Shown here piece after piece: positions 15,129 to 22,833 of a DNA stretch of 24,169 bases; position 1 is the first letter of the stretch; each line of letters opens with the position of its first letter. The position numbers were made by a program, and so were the translations under genes. Source of the stretch: Shimia_B sp038527375 (GTDB taxonomy: Bacteria; Pseudomonadota; Alphaproteobacteria; Rhodobacterales; Rhodobacteraceae); contig JBCBFU010000045.1 in assembly GCA_038527375.1 (NCBI GenBank), positions 1 to 24,169 of the forward strand. Reading direction: 5' to 3'. The notes beneath the pieces were generated by a model that saw nothing but the letters and a program-made list of their open reading frames with translations, did no database searches and had not been told where the DNA came from.

Positions 15129-15743
15129 ATGATCCGCCTTGCCCTCCTCCTCCTGCTCGCCAGCCCGGCTACCCTGGCCACCGGCCAAGTGATGCTGGAC
15201 GAGGATCGCATCCCCGAGCCATGGATCGAGGTCATCGAAGACGTGACCGGTGACGGACAGGCCGAGCGTCTGCGCCTCACGCCCCTGTCCCAGGACTATG
15301 ACGTGCTCACCATCGAACCGGGCGTCGACGCCCATTTCAGCGCGCCGATCCTGCTGCCCGTCTGGCAGAACCGGACGGGCGAAGACGGGATCATCGTCAC
15401 GTCAGACACGTCATTCACCATCCGAACGGGCTGTTTCGCCTGCGGTCGCTACCATTCGTTCTACGACACGAAGATCGCATGGCGCGGCGGGCAATTCCTG
15501 ATCGCGGGCTACACCGGACGGGTGACCGACCGCCTGTTCGCCGTCACCGTGACCTGCGACATCAACCACCTTACCGGACGGGGCGAAGTCCACGTCGACG
15601 GCGAAAAAATGGAAGAGCTTGCGGCCATCCGCGCCTATCCAGTGCGCGACTGGGACGGCGCCCCTCCCGCCGCGTGCGAGGCCGCATGGGCCTACGAATC
15701 CGACTCGTTTCTGGAAAGTTGGACAGCGGATCGCGACCAGTAA
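15129..15743 (+). CDS. Uncharacterised exported protein upstream of sucC
   Basis: This 204-aa protein begins with a clear signal peptide (RLALLLLLASPATLA, cleavage near residue 18-20). The mature part has DVTGDGQAERLRL at 39-51, which resembles the calcium-loop-like D-x-D/T-G-D-G-x-A-D/E pattern of FG-GAP/VCBS-type beta repeats, then T-I-R-T-G-C-F-A-C-G (C102, C105), C143 and C183. The four cysteines could form two disulfides. No family name is certain and the function is unknown. ATG 15129 lacks a strong Shine-Dalgarno sequence. Its stop codon is only eight nucleotides before the paired TGTGATCACA sites controlling sucC, so it is probably outside the suc operon. Confidence 0.75.
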   Translation: MIRLALLLLLASPATLATGQVMLDEDRIPEPWIEVIEDVTGDGQAERLRLTPLSQDYDVLTIEPGVDAHFSAPILLPVWQNRTGEDGIIVTSDTSFTIRTGCFACGRYHSFYDTKIAWRGGQFLIAGYTGRVTDRLFAVTVTCDINHLTGRGEVHVDGEKMEELAAIRAYPVRDWDGAPPAACEAAWAYESDSFLESWTADRDQ

Positions 15744-15751
15744 GCACGATT

Positions 15752-15782
15752 TGTGATCACAGTTTTTCTAGGTGTGATCACA
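15752..15782 (+). promoter_or_regulatory. Paired TGTGATCACA operator upstream of sucC
   Basis: Exact palindromes lie at 15752-15761 and 15773-15782, start-to-start 21 bp, 99-129 nt before the sucC start. The core, copy number, spacing and distance to the first gene all match the pair upstream of sdhC. The flanks make the whole block an approximate inverted repeat (ATTTG...CAAAT). A TAAAAT at 15819-15824 could be a -10 element with no good -35, which would fit an activator-dependent promoter. Confidence 0.78.
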
Positions 15783-15880
15783 AATGTCGGGTTTTTCCGC
15801 GCTGCGACCATTTCACCCTAAAATCCTGCGCTAGGGCGACTTAAGGTGACGTCAACCGCAACCTAGACAGGTCCCGTGAC

Positions 15881-17074
15881 ATGAATATCCACGAATACCA
15901 GGCCAAGGCCCTCCTGCGCAGCTACGGGGCTCCGGTCTCGGACGGGCGCGTTGTTCTGAAAGCCGACGAAGCCAAGACCGCCGCTGGCGAACTCGACGGA
16001 CCGCTCTGGGTCGTCAAGGCACAGATCCACGCGGGCGGCCGCGGCAAGGGCTCCTTCAAGGAAGCCGACGCCGGCGAAAAGGGCGGTGTCCGCCTTGCCA
16101 AATCCGTCGAAGAGGCGGCTGAGGAAGCCAAGAAGATGCTGGGCCGCACCCTCGTCACGCATCAGACCGGCCCCGCGGGCAAACAGGTCAACCGCATCTA
16201 CATCGAAGACGGCTCGGGCATCGAGACCGAGATGTATCTGGCCCTCCTCGTCGACCGCGTGACCAGCCGCATTTCCTTCGTATGTTCCACCGAAGGCGGC
16301 ATGGACATCGAAGAGGTCGCGGCCGAAACCCCCGACAAAATCCTGTCCTTCTCGGTCGATCCGGCCACGGGCTATCAGGCCTACCATGGCCGCCGCGTCG
16401 CGTTCTCGCTGGGCCTCAAAGGCGCGCAGGTCAAGGAATGCGTCAAGCTGATGGGCATCCTCTACAAAGCCTTCGTCGAGAAGGACATGGAGATGCTCGA
16501 GATCAACCCGCTCATCATCACCGATGCGGGCTCTCTCAAGGTGCTCGACGCCAAGGTGGGCTTTGACGGCAACGCGATCTACCGCCACGCCGACATCGCT
16601 GAACTGCGCGACACCACCGAAGAGGACCCCAAGGAGCTTGAGGCGTCCAAATACGACCTCAACTACATCGCCCTCGACGGCGAGATTGGCTGCATGGTGA
16701 ACGGCGCGGGCCTCGCCATGGCGACGATGGACATCATCAAGCTGTATGGCGCCGAACCCGCCAACTTCCTCGACGTGGGCGGTGGCGCCACGCAGGAAAA
16801 GGTGACCGAAGCGTTCAAGATCATCACCTCGGACCCCAACGTCAAAGGCATCCTCGTCAACATCTTCGGCGGCATCATGCGCTGTGACGTCATCGCCGAA
16901 GGCGTGGTCGCCGCAGTCAAAGAGGTCGGCCTCAAGGTCCCGCTCGTCGTGCGCCTCGAAGGCACGAACGTCGAAAAGGGCAAGCAGATCATCAACGACA
17001 GCGATGTCGACGTGATCGCGGCAGATGACCTCAAGGACGGCGCGGAAAAGATCGTGAAAGCGGTCAAAGGATAA
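15881..17074 (+). CDS. sucC: Succinyl-CoA synthetase (ADP-forming) beta subunit
   Basis: This 397-aa subunit carries the nucleotide-binding ATP-grasp domain and, with SucD, converts succinyl-CoA to succinate with substrate-level phosphorylation. It starts with the classic MNIHEYQAK, has the nucleotide-loop AGGRGKG at residues 51-57, CSTEGGMDIEEVAAETP in the middle, and the C-terminal phosphohistidine-facing loop N-I-F-G-G-I-M-R-C-D. The length is normal and no key residue is missing. ATG 15881 has a weak AGG nine nucleotides upstream. It is the first gene of the suc operon and follows the paired operator. Its last residues VKAVKG reappear in degenerate form 680 bp downstream. Confidence 0.98.
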   Translation: MNIHEYQAKALLRSYGAPVSDGRVVLKADEAKTAAGELDGPLWVVKAQIHAGGRGKGSFKEADAGEKGGVRLAKSVEEAAEEAKKMLGRTLVTHQTGPAGKQVNRIYIEDGSGIETEMYLALLVDRVTSRISFVCSTEGGMDIEEVAAETPDKILSFSVDPATGYQAYHGRRVAFSLGLKGAQVKECVKLMGILYKAFVEKDMEMLEINPLIITDAGSLKVLDAKVGFDGNAIYRHADIAELRDTTEEDPKELEASKYDLNYIALDGEIGCMVNGAGLAMATMDIIKLYGAEPANFLDVGGGATQEKVTEAFKIITSDPNVKGILVNIFGGIMRCDVIAEGVVAAVKEVGLKVPLVVRLEGTNVEKGKQIINDSDVDVIAADDLKDGAEKIVKAVKG

Positions 17075-17080
17075 ATCGCG

Positions 17081-17677
17081 GTGTTGTTCCGAACCCTCAC
17101 AAGCCCAGTCAAGGAAGGTGCCGCATGGCGCCTTGGGGCAGGCGCGGCTTGCCTCCTTGCCCTTGCTGCATGCGAAACGCCGGTTGCGACGGACGCAGGC
17201 GATACCCAAAGCGCGCCTGCGGTCATCGAGGAAAACGCTCAAGACATCCCTCGGGAACTCAGCGGGGACGTCGCTTTGGCACTCGCCTCGTTCGAGACCT
17301 ATTGCGTGAGAAACGTCAAAACACTGGCGCGCTCTTTGCCGTTGCTGCAACGCGACGGCTATGTCGAAATTCTCCGAGACGGCGGTTCGGTAGCTTACGG
17401 ACACCCCGACGGGAAGCCCTTCTTCGTCTTGGGAGGGAGAAACCCACAGAACCCAAGATTCTGCGCGGTCGGCATCGAAAACACGGCTGAGAACAAGCGC
17501 GAAGTGCAGAGATACGTGTCTGGTCAACTCCGCATGAAACGGGATCCGGCACTGGCAACGCGCTGGCGCTTGGAAAACGTTTTCTGGAACGGCGAAACAC
17601 GTCAGATCGCGTTCTTTCGAACGGACACTCTCGGAGACGCGGGCGAGATGCTCGTCTTCGGCATCTCCGCATTTTAA
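17081..17677 (+). CDS. GeneA: predicted lipoprotein between sucC and sucD
   Basis: This 198-aa protein starts at GTG 17081, preceded by AAGGA nine nucleotides away; no ATG is available in frame. A basic N-terminus and hydrophobic run end in a lipobox LAAC (lipidated C31). The mature domain has two cysteines, C75 (SFETYC) and C128 (NPRFCAVGIEN), a helix after the second (NKREVQRYVSGQL) and strands at the end. This plan resembles geneB just downstream, and more distantly geneC after sucD. No known function is recognised. It begins six nucleotides after the sucC stop, so it is in the operon. A remnant of sucD and sucC lies directly after it. Confidence 0.82.
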   Translation: MLFRTLTSPVKEGAAWRLGAGAACLLALAACETPVATDAGDTQSAPAVIEENAQDIPRELSGDVALALASFETYCVRNVKTLARSLPLLQRDGYVEILRDGGSVAYGHPDGKPFFVLGGRNPQNPRFCAVGIENTAENKREVQRYVSGQLRMKRDPALATRWRLENVFWNGETRQIAFFRTDTLGDAGEMLVFGISAF

Positions 17678-17680
17678 GTT

Positions 17681-17735
17681 AGGGAGCCAAATCCATTGCC
17701 ATCCTCATCGACGAATAGACCAGAGCAATCGGTCA
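17681..17735 (+). pseudogene. Remnant of the sucD translation start
   Basis: Aligned without gaps at an offset of 590 bp to the intact sucD start, 42 of 55 positions match, including 15 identical bases in a row (17701-17715) and the ribosome binding site GGAGCC. The start codon has become ATT (17695), the next codons still read A-I-L-I-D-E, and then TAG (17716) closes the frame. It cannot be translated as SucD. Confidence 0.88.
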
Positions 17736-17752
17736 TGGCAGTCAAAGGCTGA
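17732..17752 (+). pseudogene. Likely remnant of the sucC 3' end
   Basis: The last codons before geneB read V-M-A-V-K-G-stop, against V-K-A-V-K-G-stop at the end of intact SucC; 15 of 21 bases match. As at the true sucC end, a GTG-initiated exported-protein gene follows within a few bases. The match is short, so this call is weaker than the sucD remnant. Confidence 0.6.
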
Positions 17753-17756
17753 TCCA

Positions 17757-18272
17757 GTGATCCGTGCAAAACGCATCCTCGCCGCCCTCGCGATGGCCAT
17801 GGGGGCAGGCCCCCTTGCAGCGTCGGCCGACACCACGGCCGAGGCGGGGATCGCGGCCTTTGCACAAAATTGCTTTTCACCCTTTCTGACGGCTGCGCGG
17901 GCCGCGGATGTCCTGCCCAAAGGGTATGATTTCTACGACCTGCGCCCCTTCCGCAGCAGCAATCCGATCTCGGAACCCAAGGGCCGCCCCGCGACCCCGG
18001 GCACAGATCGCCGCTGCGAAGTCACGGTGCCCGGCCGCCAAGTGGAGGCCGCAAAGGCCGCCATCGCCGGGGCGCTCACCCGCGAAGGGATCACCCAGGA
18101 CACCGCTGTCCCCGACAGCTTTGCGACACGTCCGGGCGCGACCTTTGTCGCCGCCCGGCAATTGAACCCCCGGCGCGTTGCCGTGGTGCAGGTCGGCACG
18201 ACCCAAACCACCGCAGGCCCGGCCACCTTCTTGAACGTGGAGAGGCTCACCCCCTCCGTCCCCTCGAACTAA
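17757..18272 (+). CDS. GeneB: exported Cys-pair protein between sucC and sucD
   Basis: This 171-aa protein starts at GTG 17757 with AAAGG eight nucleotides upstream. The signal peptide covers about residues 1-24 (PLAASA-D). The mature domain has exactly two cysteines, C39 (AAFAQNC) and C87 (TDRRCEVTVPG), the latter followed by a helix (EAAKAAIAGALTREG) and a closing strand region. This matches the layout of geneA: an F-x-x-x-C helix, an L-x-x-GY segment, C-x-V strand, then a helix. No lipobox is present, unlike geneA. The function is unknown. It ends 12 nt before sucD within the operon, and the sequence directly before it is a fossil of sucD/sucC ends. Confidence 0.82.
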   Translation: MIRAKRILAALAMAMGAGPLAASADTTAEAGIAAFAQNCFSPFLTAARAADVLPKGYDFYDLRPFRSSNPISEPKGRPATPGTDRRCEVTVPGRQVEAAKAAIAGALTREGITQDTAVPDSFATRPGATFVAARQLNPRRVAVVQVGTTQTTAGPATFLNVERLTPSVPSN

Positions 18273-18284
18273 GGAGCCGCACGC

Positions 18285-19166
18285 ATGGCAATCCTCATCG
18301 ACGAAAACACCAAAGTCATCTGTCAGGGTCTCACCGGCTCGCAGGGGACCTTCCACTCCGAACAGGCCATCGCCTACGGCACCAAGATGGTCGGCGGTGT
18401 GACGCCCGGCAAAGGCGGCTCGACCCACCTCGATCTGCCGGTCTTCAACTCGGTCCACGAGGCGATGCACGTGACCGAAGCCAATGCCTCCGTGATCTAC
18501 GTGCCCCCGCCCTTCGCCGCCGACTCGATCCTGGAAGCCATCGACGCCGAAATGCCTCTGATCGTCTGCATCACCGAAGGCATCCCCGTGCTCGACATGA
18601 TGAAGGTGCAGCGCGCGCTCGAAGGCTCCAAATCGCGCCTCATCGGCCCCAACTGCCCCGGCGTCATCACCCCCGACGCCTGCAAAATCGGCATCATGCC
18701 GGGTCACATCCACAAGCGCGGCTCGGTCGGTGTCGTTTCGCGTTCCGGGACGCTGACCTATGAGGCCGTGAAACAAACCTCCGACTCCGGTCTGGGTCAA
18801 TCGACCGCAGTGGGCATCGGCGGCGACCCGATCAAAGGCACCGAACATATCGACGTGCTCGAGATGTTCCTGGCCGATGATGAAACACAATCGATCATCA
18901 TGATCGGCGAAATCGGCGGCTCGGCAGAAGAAGACGCCGCTCAATTCCTCGCTGATGAGAAGAAGAAAGGCCGCTGGAAACCCACCGCGGGCTTTATCGC
19001 GGGCCGCACGGCGCCTCCGGGCCGCCGCATGGGCCACGCGGGCGCGATTGTCGCGGGCGGCAAAGGCGGCGCGGAAGACAAAATCGAAGCCATGCGTTCG
19101 GCAGGTATCGTGGTGGCCGACAGCCCCGCGACGCTGGGCGAGGCCGTGCTCGAAGCCATCGGCTAA
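18285..19166 (+). CDS. sucD: Succinyl-CoA synthetase alpha subunit
   Basis: This 293-aa subunit binds CoA and carries the phosphohistidine intermediate. The N-terminal CoA-binding fold reads VICQGLTGSQGTFHSEQAIAYG; GPNCPGVI lies at 121-128; the phosphorylated histidine is H251 in PPGRRMGHAGAI. The length is normal. ATG 18285 has AAGGAG eight nucleotides upstream. It follows geneB closely, and its first bases are duplicated in degenerate form 590 bp upstream. A second, weaker resemblance to its start region occurs at its own 3' junction (19163-19181). Confidence 0.98.
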   Translation: MAILIDENTKVICQGLTGSQGTFHSEQAIAYGTKMVGGVTPGKGGSTHLDLPVFNSVHEAMHVTEANASVIYVPPPFAADSILEAIDAEMPLIVCITEGIPVLDMMKVQRALEGSKSRLIGPNCPGVITPDACKIGIMPGHIHKRGSVGVVSRSGTLTYEAVKQTSDSGLGQSTAVGIGGDPIKGTEHIDVLEMFLADDETQSIIMIGEIGGSAEEDAAQFLADEKKKGRWKPTAGFIAGRTAPPGRRMGHAGAIVAGGKGGAEDKIEAMRSAGIVVADSPATLGEAVLEAIG

Positions 19167-19177
19167 GAGCCACACAG

Positions 19178-19807
19178 ATGGAGAGGGATGTGAGACATCT
19201 CGCCAAAATAGCAGCGGTTTCGGCGGTCCTTCTGGGGGCCGCCGCACCTGCTTTGGCGCAGTGGCGTCCCAATCTCCACTCCGCGCTGGAGGATATGATC
19301 CGCGTCTGCGCAACCTCCCCCAGCTCCAGCGCCGTTGTCACAACGCTGACCGCGATGGGATACGTGCGACCCGGCGCGCAGGACTTCGCCCGTGTCCGCA
19401 ACCTGCAAACCGACAACGATACGCTGCGCCTGTATGTTGGCAGCCGCGACCTGAACGAGCTGGAAGCGTGGCGCCTGTCGGCAATGGTGGACGGCTCTCT
19501 CGGCGATACCGAGCTCTTCTGGACCGACAGCGATCGCCGTTCGCTCATCTCGATCCGCACGGATGGCGACATGACCGCCTGCGATTACTTCGGCCACTTC
19601 ACCGATGCCGACGCGCATTTCGTGGCCATGATCTCGATGGTTGGCTCGGTCGCTCCCAACGCCACGGGCCATGTGTCGCGCATCCGGAACTCCATCGGCG
19701 GCGCGCCGTTTGAAATGGTGATGTATTCGATGGACGACATTCTCGCGCCCGCCCTCAAACAACCGCCGGTCCTCGGGCCGTCATCGCTGACGATTGTGAG
19801 GGGCTGA
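19178..19807 (+). CDS. GeneC: exported Cys-pair protein between sucD and sucA
   Basis: This 209-aa protein has a signal peptide ending near residue 27 (PALA-Q). The mature part has two cysteines, C44 (EDMIRVC) and C135 (DMTACDYFGHF), with T-A-M-G-Y after the first and a helix after the second. The broad order recalls geneA and geneB, but sequence identity is low. It has no name I recognise and no known function. ATG 19178 is taken although the ribosome binding site is poor (AAGAGCC); a GTG at 19190 has GGAGAGG but only three bases of spacing. It lies 11 nt after sucD and 67 nt before sucA, so it is part of the operon. Confidence 0.8.
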   Translation: MERDVRHLAKIAAVSAVLLGAAAPALAQWRPNLHSALEDMIRVCATSPSSSAVVTTLTAMGYVRPGAQDFARVRNLQTDNDTLRLYVGSRDLNELEAWRLSAMVDGSLGDTELFWTDSDRRSLISIRTDGDMTACDYFGHFTDADAHFVAMISMVGSVAPNATGHVSRIRNSIGGAPFEMVMYSMDDILAPALKQPPVLGPSSLTIVRG

Positions 19808-19874
19808 TGCAGATCCGGCCCCGCACCCCGCAGACTAGCCAAAACGCCCGGTCCCAACCCAACGAGGTGTCCCA

Positions 19875-22832
19875 ATGACCGACCAATCCAATAACGACGT
19901 CTTCCATGCCTCTTCTTTCATGCAGGGGCACAACGCCGAATACCTCGAACAGATGTACGCGCGGTACGCACAGGACCCCGCAAGCGTCGATGCCGACTGG
20001 GCCGATTTCTTCAAACAACTGGGCGATGCCGCCGACGCCCCGGCCGAGGCTGAAGGCCCCAGTTGGTCGCGCAGCGACTGGCCGCCCGCGCCTGCCGATG
20101 ATCTGACCGCCGCCCTGACCGGCGAATGGCCCGAAGAACCGACAGCCAAGGACATCGCCAAAAAGGTCACGGACAAGGCTGCGTCCTCCGGGGCCAAGGT
20201 CACGGATGAAGAGGTCAAGCGCGCCGTCCTCGATTCCATGCGCGCGCTGATGCTGATCCGCGCCTACCGTATCCGGGGTCACCTTGCTGCCGATCTCGAC
20301 CCGTTGGGCATGCGCGACATGCCGAAACGGCCCGAGCTTGATCCGGCCTCCTACGGTTTCACGGCGACCGACATGGATCGCCCGATCTTCCTCGACAACG
20401 TGCTGGGCCTGCAATTCGGCTCCATGCGTCAGATCCTCGAGATCGTGAAGCGCACCTATTGCGGCACCTTCGCGCTCCAATACATGCACATCTCGGACCC
20501 TGAGCAGTCGCAGTGGCTCAAGGAGCGGATCGAGGGGCTGGGTAAAGAGGTTCAGTTCACCCGCGAAGGGCGCAAGGCCATCCTCAACAAGATGGTCGAG
20601 GCCGAAGGCTTCGAGAAATTCCTGCACGTCAAATACATGGGCACCAAACGGTTCGGCCTTGATGGGGGCGAGGCGCTCATCCCCGCGATGGAGCAGGTCA
20701 TCAAGCGCGGCGGTGCGCTGGGTGTGCGTGACATCGTCATCGGCATGCCCCACCGGGGGCGCCTGTCGGTGCTGGCCAACGTGATGGGCAAACCCTACCG
20801 CGCGATCTTCAACGAATTCCAAGGCGGCAGCTTCAAACCCGAAGACGTCGATGGCTCGGGCGATGTGAAATACCACCTCGGCGCGTCCTCGGACCGCAGC
20901 TTTGACGACAACGAAGTGCACCTGTCGCTGACCGCGAACCCCTCCCACCTCGAGGCTGTGGACCCGGTCGTTCTGGGCAAGGCGCGCGCCAAGCAAGACC
21001 AGAACAACGACGAGGTGCGCACCTCGGTCCTGCCGGTCCTGCTCCACGGTGACGCGGCCTTTGCAGGTCAGGGTGTCGTGGCCGAATGCTTCCAGTTGTC
21101 TGGCATCCGCGGCCACAAGACCGGCGGCACGATGCATATTGTCGTCAACAACCAGATCGGCTTCACGACCGCGCCGTCCTTCTCGCGCTCGTCGCCCTAC
21201 TGCACCGACATCGCGCTGATGGTGGAATGTCCCATCTTCCACGTGAACGGCGACGACCCCGAGGCCGTGGTCCACGCCGCCAAGGTCGCCACCGAGTTCC
21301 GGCAGAAGTTCCAGAAAGACGTCGTCATCGACATCATCTGCTACCGCCGCTTTGGCCACAACGAGGGGGATGAACCCATGTTCACCAACCCCCTCATGTA
21401 CAAGAAGATCAAAACGCAGAAGACGTCTCTCACGCTCTACACCGAACGCCTCGTCCGCGACGGCCTCATCCCCGAGGGCGAGATCGAGGATATGAAAGCC
21501 GCCTTCCAGGCCAAGCTGAACGAAGAATTCGAGGCCGGCAAAGACTACAAACCCAACAAGGCCGACTGGCTGGACGGGCGCTGGTCCCACCTCGACAAAC
21601 GCGGCGAGGAATACCAACGCGGCGCGACTGCGATTTCTGCGGACACCTTCGATCAGGTCGGCGGCGCGCTCACCAACCTGCCCGACGGCTACCCGCTCCA
21701 CAAAACCGTGGCGCGGATGCTCGACAACAAATCCAAGATGATCGGCGACGGTGAAGGCATCGACTGGGCTACGGGCGAAGCGCTCGCCTTCGGCTCGCTC
21801 CTGACCGAAGGCTACGGCGTCCGCCTCGCAGGCCAGGACTCCACCCGCGGCACCTTCTCCCACCGCCACTCCGGCCTCGTGAACCAAGAGACCGAGGATC
21901 GCTTCTACCCCCTCAACCACATCCGCGAGGGGCAGGCCCACTATGAGGTCATCGACTCGATGCTCTCGGAATACGCGGTGCTGGGCTTCGAATACGGCTA
22001 CTCGCTGGCCGAACCCAACGCCCTGACGCTTTGGGAGGCGCAGTTCGGCGATTTCGCCAACGGCGCGCAGATCATGTTCGACCAGTTCATCTCGTCAGGT
22101 GAAAGCAAGTGGCTGCGCATGTCGGGCCTCGTGATGCTCCTGCCCCACGGCTACGAAGGGCAAGGCCCCGAACACTCCTCGGCCCGCCTCGAACGCTTCC
22201 TGCAGATGTGTGGTCAGGACAACTGGATCGTCGCCAACTGCACGACGCCCGCCAACTACTTCCACATCCTGCGCCGTCAGCTGCACCGCGACTTCCGCAA
22301 GCCGCTGGTGATGATGACGCCCAAATCGCTCCTGCGGCACAAACTGGCCGTGTCCAAGAAGGAAGACTTCACCGAAGGCTCCTCCTTCCACCGGGTGCTC
22401 TGGGACGACGCGCAATACGGCAACTCGGGCACGAAGCTCGTGGCCGATGACAAGATCAAGCGCGTGGTCATGTGCTCGGGCAAGGTCTATTTCGACCTGC
22501 TCGAAGAACGCGACGCCCGCGGCATCGACGACATCTACCTGCTGCGCATCGAACAGTTCTATCCGTTCCCGGCGATCTCGATGGTGACCGAACTGTCGCG
22601 CTTCAAGAACGCCGAAATGATCTGGTGCCAGGAAGAGCCCAAGAACCAGGGCGCGTGGACCTTCATCGAACCCAACCTCGAATGGGTCCTCACCCGCATC
22701 AAGGCCAAGCACAACCGCCCAGTCTATGCGGGCCGCGCGACCTCGGCCTCGCCCGCGACGGGCCTCGCCTCTGCCCACAAATCCCAACAAGCCGCGCTCA
22801 TCGACGACGCGCTGACGATCAAGGACAAATAA
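19875..22832 (+). CDS. sucA: 2-oxoglutarate dehydrogenase E1 component
   Basis: This 985-aa thiamine-diphosphate enzyme decarboxylates 2-oxoglutarate and transfers the succinyl group to the lipoyl arms of SucB. The N-terminal E2-binding segment is present (SFMQGHNAEYLEQMY near 13-27, then a Pro/Ala-rich linker). GMPHRGRLSVLANV spans about 290-303. The ThDP-binding motif runs from H391-G-D393 to N425-N426-Q-I-G. C-terminal blocks include RGTFSHRHSGL, LPHGYEGQGPEHSSAR and the E-P-K-N-Q-G motif. The length is slightly greater than in E. coli (about 930) and usual for alphaproteobacteria. ATG 19875 has GAGG about seven nucleotides upstream. Its stop is one base before the sucB start. Confidence 0.98.
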   Translation: MTDQSNNDVFHASSFMQGHNAEYLEQMYARYAQDPASVDADWADFFKQLGDAADAPAEAEGPSWSRSDWPPAPADDLTAALTGEWPEEPTAKDIAKKVTDKAASSGAKVTDEEVKRAVLDSMRALMLIRAYRIRGHLAADLDPLGMRDMPKRPELDPASYGFTATDMDRPIFLDNVLGLQFGSMRQILEIVKRTYCGTFALQYMHISDPEQSQWLKERIEGLGKEVQFTREGRKAILNKMVEAEGFEKFLHVKYMGTKRFGLDGGEALIPAMEQVIKRGGALGVRDIVIGMPHRGRLSVLANVMGKPYRAIFNEFQGGSFKPEDVDGSGDVKYHLGASSDRSFDDNEVHLSLTANPSHLEAVDPVVLGKARAKQDQNNDEVRTSVLPVLLHGDAAFAGQGVVAECFQLSGIRGHKTGGTMHIVVNNQIGFTTAPSFSRSSPYCTDIALMVECPIFHVNGDDPEAVVHAAKVATEFRQKFQKDVVIDIICYRRFGHNEGDEPMFTNPLMYKKIKTQKTSLTLYTERLVRDGLIPEGEIEDMKAAFQAKLNEEFEAGKDYKPNKADWLDGRWSHLDKRGEEYQRGATAISADTFDQVGGALTNLPDGYPLHKTVARMLDNKSKMIGDGEGIDWATGEALAFGSLLTEGYGVRLAGQDSTRGTFSHRHSGLVNQETEDRFYPLNHIREGQAHYEVIDSMLSEYAVLGFEYGYSLAEPNALTLWEAQFGDFANGAQIMFDQFISSGESKWLRMSGLVMLLPHGYEGQGPEHSSARLERFLQMCGQDNWIVANCTTPANYFHILRRQLHRDFRKPLVMMTPKSLLRHKLAVSKKEDFTEGSSFHRVLWDDAQYGNSGTKLVADDKIKRVVMCSGKVYFDLLEERDARGIDDIYLLRIEQFYPFPAISMVTELSRFKNAEMIWCQEEPKNQGAWTFIEPNLEWVLTRIKAKHNRPVYAGRATSASPATGLASAHKSQQAALIDDALTIKDK

Positions 22833-22833
22833 G

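Noticed and set aside
15863..17527. Long open frame of about 554 codons antisense to sucC
   Set aside because: The opposite strand encodes a full, motif-complete SucC. High third-position GC creates long antisense frames, and this one's translation shows no recognisable domain.
19755..21941. Long open frame of about 728 codons antisense to sucA
   Set aside because: It is a shadow of sucA with Val/Asp/Gly/His-rich composition typical of antisense frames in GC-rich DNA.
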